Assembly: GCA_027083015.1 (NCBI GenBank)
Contig: JALWQS010000045.1
Coordinates: forward strand, 1 to 7,345
Length of the DNA: 7,345 nt
From: Candidatus Woesearchaeota archaeon
GTDB lineage: Archaea > Nanobdellota > Nanobdellia > Woesearchaeales > UBA11576
Direction of reading: 5' to 3'
Numbering within the stretch: the stretch's first letter is position 1; the number at the start of each line of letters is the position of its first letter. Shown in pieces: positions 6,081 to 7,345 of this stretch. The position numbers and the translations under genes are program-made. The notes beneath the pieces are model-generated. The model was given only the letters and a program-made list of their open reading frames with translations. It had not been told where the DNA came from and did not search any database.

Positions 6081-6536
6081 TTAATCCAAATAGGTACTTG
6101 CCTTCTTAGGATCATACTTCCAAGTTACAGGCAACTTCTTAGTATTCTTGTAATATCTTACCAGACGGGCTATCTTCGACTCAGTAAGCTGAAGACCACG
6201 TTTAGCAGGCATATCCTTATGGTTCTCCTCGAGATGCTTCCTGATCATAGCAGCCTTCCTGATAAGATTACGGAGATCCTCAGGAACTTCAAGCAAAAGC
6301 TTCTTCTCAGCAAGAATCTGGGTTATCGTCTTGCCGGTAAGAGTCTTTACATCAGGAATACCATAATTATCCCTAAGCAGAAGACCAATCTTGCTAGGAG
6401 GCACATCATCCTTACCAAGCTTACCTATAAGGAGTTCAACCTCTTTAGCATTATAGCGTACCCATGAAGGCACAGACCTTTTCAAAGGCTTATTAGAGCC
6501 ACTCTTTCCCTTAGCTCTAGAGTGCATCCTTGCCAT
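6081..6536 (-). CDS. rps15: 30S ribosomal protein uS15, archaeal type
   Basis: uS15 binds 16S rRNA in the central domain and is needed for platform assembly. The 151-residue product has the archaeal/eukaryotic form. The N-terminal extension MARMHSRAKGKSGSNKPLKR is followed by PSWVRYNAKEVELLIGKLGKD (23-43), PPSKIGLLLRDNYGIPDVK (46-64), GKTITQIL (68-75) and the conserved helical core EDLRNLIRKAAMIRKHLEENHKD (86-108). The segment AKRGLQLTESKIARLVRYYK (111-130) and LPVTWKYDPKKAS close the protein. Length is normal for archaea. The ATG at 6536 is fixed by homology and by GGAGG seven bases upstream; the open frame runs on to 6692, but through a promoter and leader. It is a single gene with no other ribosomal genes next to it in the window. 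It is divergent from the lipoprotein gene and convergent with the 5713 gene. Confidence 0.97.
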   Translation of the reverse strand: MARMHSRAKGKSGSNKPLKRSVPSWVRYNAKEVELLIGKLGKDDVPPSKIGLLLRDNYGIPDVKTLTGKTITQILAEKKLLLEVPEDLRNLIRKAAMIRKHLEENHKDMPAKRGLQLTESKIARLVRYYKNTKKLPVTWKYDPKKASTYLD

Positions 6537-6543
6537 ATTTATC

Positions 6544-6548
6544 CCTCC
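6544..6548 (-). promoter_or_regulatory. Strong ribosome binding site of uS15
   Basis: GGAGG (GGAGGGAT in context) on the minus strand, seven bases before the ATG at 6536. It is the strongest Shine-Dalgarno sequence in the window and fixes this start. Confidence 0.8.
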
Positions 6549-6590
6549 ACATTGAGAGTAAAGAAATGCAGAAATATCTACATCTCCAGC

Positions 6591-6614
6591 GTAAACGAGC
6601 CAAGACCTGTTTAC
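6591..6614 (-). other. Possible hairpin in the uS15 mRNA leader
   Basis: On the minus strand GTAAAC and GTTTAC form a 6-bp inverted repeat around a 12-nt loop, roughly 55-80 nt before the start codon. A weaker CTCT/AGAG pairing lies just upstream, near the expected transcript start. Stems this short can occur by chance. Confidence 0.3.
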
Positions 6615-6644
6615 CTCTCGATTTTCAGAGGAAAAAGCCAGGCA

Positions 6645-6658
6645 TTTATAAATTTTAA
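6645..6658 (-). promoter_or_regulatory. TATA box of the uS15 gene
   Basis: The minus strand reads TTAAAATTTATAAA, a strong TATA box preceded by an A-rich stretch. The start site should fall near 6625, giving a leader of about 90 nt, long compared with the near-leaderless helicase gene. Confidence 0.6.
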
Positions 6659-6711
6659 GTTTTTTGACAACCCCGATAAAATAGAACTCCAACTACAGAT
6701 ACAAGGTTAAT

Positions 6712-6721
6712 TTTAAATATT
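6712..6721 (+). promoter_or_regulatory. TATA box of the lipoprotein gene
   Basis: TTTAAATATT is centred about 25 bp before position 6742, leaving a very short leader that still contains AGAGGTGAT (6741-6749), a good Shine-Dalgarno sequence just before the ATG at 6753. Confidence 0.5.
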
Positions 6722-6752
6722 AATAAGATGCCAGTCATATAGAGGTGATTTA

Positions 6753-7133
6753 ATGAAAAGTCTTGCAATTATCATAATAATCAGCTTATTAGTGGCTTTT
6801 ATCACAGGATGTTCAGGACCTGAAAAGGTCTATGTCTGTGTCAATGGAAAAGAAGTGCAAGATAAAGCACAATGCCCAACCAACAAACTCGCAGGAGTCA
6901 AGAAAGTACAAGCAGAGACCTATGCAAGAAATTATGTCAATGCATATTTCATGAGTTCAGGCGGGAGAGCTCAATTAGTATCTTCATACCTTAACCCCGA
7001 TGTTGGGGATTATTTTGCGACATTCGTAGTGGCAGAAAAAAATTCCCAACCATATGAAACTGTAGTAGTAGTCGATGGGAAGACAGGTCAGGTACATTGT
7101 AACCAAAGCTGCGAATACACAGGAGAGAAATGA
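6753..7133 (+). CDS. Small secreted lipoprotein-like protein with four extra cysteines
   Basis: The 126-residue product starts with a signal peptide: MKS, then a hydrophobic stretch (LAIIIIISLLVAF, 4-16) ending in a lipobox-like ITGC with C20 as the expected lipidated or processed residue. Next comes a linker with C29 and C41 (YVCVNGKEVQDKAQCP), a two-cysteine motif I recall recurring in exported DPANN archaeal proteins. The remainder has a helical part (AETYARNYVNAYFM, 54-67) and a beta part (YFATFVVAEKN, YETVVVVDGKTGQVHC) that resembles the end of a PepSY-type domain, with C116 and C120. C29/C41 and C116/C120 could form two disulfides outside the cell. The ATG at 6753 is supported by GGTGAT immediately upstream. 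It is a single gene, divergent from uS15. Export is well supported; function is unknown. Confidence 0.88.
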   Translation: MKSLAIIIIISLLVAFITGCSGPEKVYVCVNGKEVQDKAQCPTNKLAGVKKVQAETYARNYVNAYFMSSGGRAQLVSSYLNPDVGDYFATFVVAEKNSQPYETVVVVDGKTGQVHCNQSCEYTGEK

Positions 7134-7345
7134 TCAGGAATCATACTTTAATTTTGTCTGTTTTTTTCTTTTAAAATTTATTTTCGCAGAGGATAAAATT
7201 GTTGAAAGCCTATTAAGGGTATCAAGCTCTTTTCTTAGCAGATCATAAGTGCGACGGCCTTTTTTTGTAAAAGATAAAGACTTGTTCTTATAAGAGATAT
7301 AATGCTCTTTTTGCAAAGACTCAAGGTTCCGGTAGATAGCACGGT
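7134..7345 (-). CDS. Winged-helix DNA-binding protein, C-terminal part (5' end beyond the right edge)
   Basis: Only the last 69 codons are in the window, and the frame stays open to the right edge. The visible protein begins RAIYRNLESLQKEHYISYKN, which reads as the end of a recognition helix entering a wing. KSLSFTKKGRRTYDLL closes the wing with the same TKKG turn as the 5713 protein. A long helix (YDLLRKELDTLNRLSTIL) and a basic tail (NFKRKKQTKLKYDS) follow. The family is likely MarR-like or PadR-like; its partner and target cannot be seen. A TTG at 7316 would be an internal start of a 60-residue product, but the upstream residues are clearly part of the fold, so the true start is outside. 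Its TGA (7134-7136) directly abuts the TGA of the lipoprotein gene. Confidence 0.85.
   Translation of the reverse strand, partial: RAIYRNLESLQKEHYISYKNKSLSFTKKGRRTYDLLRKELDTLNRLSTILSSAKINFKRKKQTKLKYDS
7161..7172 (+). terminator. Oligo-T terminator for the lipoprotein gene, inside the opposing gene
   Basis: TTTTTTTCTTTT lies 28 bases after the lipoprotein stop. On the opposite strand the same bases encode the lysine/arginine-rich tail (KRKK) of the convergent winged-helix gene, so the A-rich lysine codons double as a terminator for the other strand. Confidence 0.5.

Noticed and set aside
6537..6692. 52-residue N-terminal extension of uS15
   Set aside because: The MARMHSRAKG start is conserved in archaea, GGAGG directly precedes it, and the extension runs through the TATA box.

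Overview
The window looks like a piece of an archaeal chromosome, most likely from a small-genome DPANN lineage such as Woesearchaeota or Pacearchaeota; that placement is inference from protein style, not from a search. The archaeal evidence is consistent. The glutamyl-tRNA synthetase is of archaeal type. uS15 has the archaeal N-terminal extension and start (MARMHSRAKGKSGS). There is an XPD/Rad3-type helicase with a cysteine cluster. AT-rich TATA-like boxes lie about 25 bp before probable transcript starts, and Shine-Dalgarno sequences are of the GGTG or GGAGG kind. All three stop codons are used in the ordinary way.

Layout from left to right: the nearly complete gltX gene on the minus strand, cut by the left edge; an unrecognised 128-residue protein (minus); an HD-domain putative phosphohydrolase (minus); an intergenic 15-bp perfect inverted repeat with a G-rich loop; a 131-residue winged-helix-like protein with a clear TATA box and a 10-bp-spaced direct repeat (minus); the XPD-like helicase (minus); a 224-bp divergent promoter region; a 94-residue MarR-like winged-helix protein (plus); the uS15 gene (minus), with a leader of roughly 90 nt; a small putative lipoprotein (plus); and the 3' part of a further winged-helix protein (minus), whose stop codon abuts the lipoprotein stop. 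No gene-free stretch exceeds 300 bases. The longest gaps are 5489-5712 and 6537-6752, both divergent promoter regions.

Most minus-strand genes are separated by about 90-160 bp and several have their own promoter candidates, so they look mainly monocistronic. Translation (gltX, uS15), DNA repair or transcription-coupled functions (XPD-like helicase) and three small DNA-binding proteins are present, but I see no tight operon, no CRISPR array, no transposase, no tRNA and no obvious defence or secretion system. I did not find a convincing new multi-gene system. The best leads are the 2921-2983 hairpin, the repeat beside the 3391 gene promoter, the unrecognised 128-residue protein and the cysteine-rich lipoprotein. 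Minus-strand genes are visibly rich in G- and T-ending codons while plus-strand genes prefer A-ending codons, which suggests a replication-strand bias.
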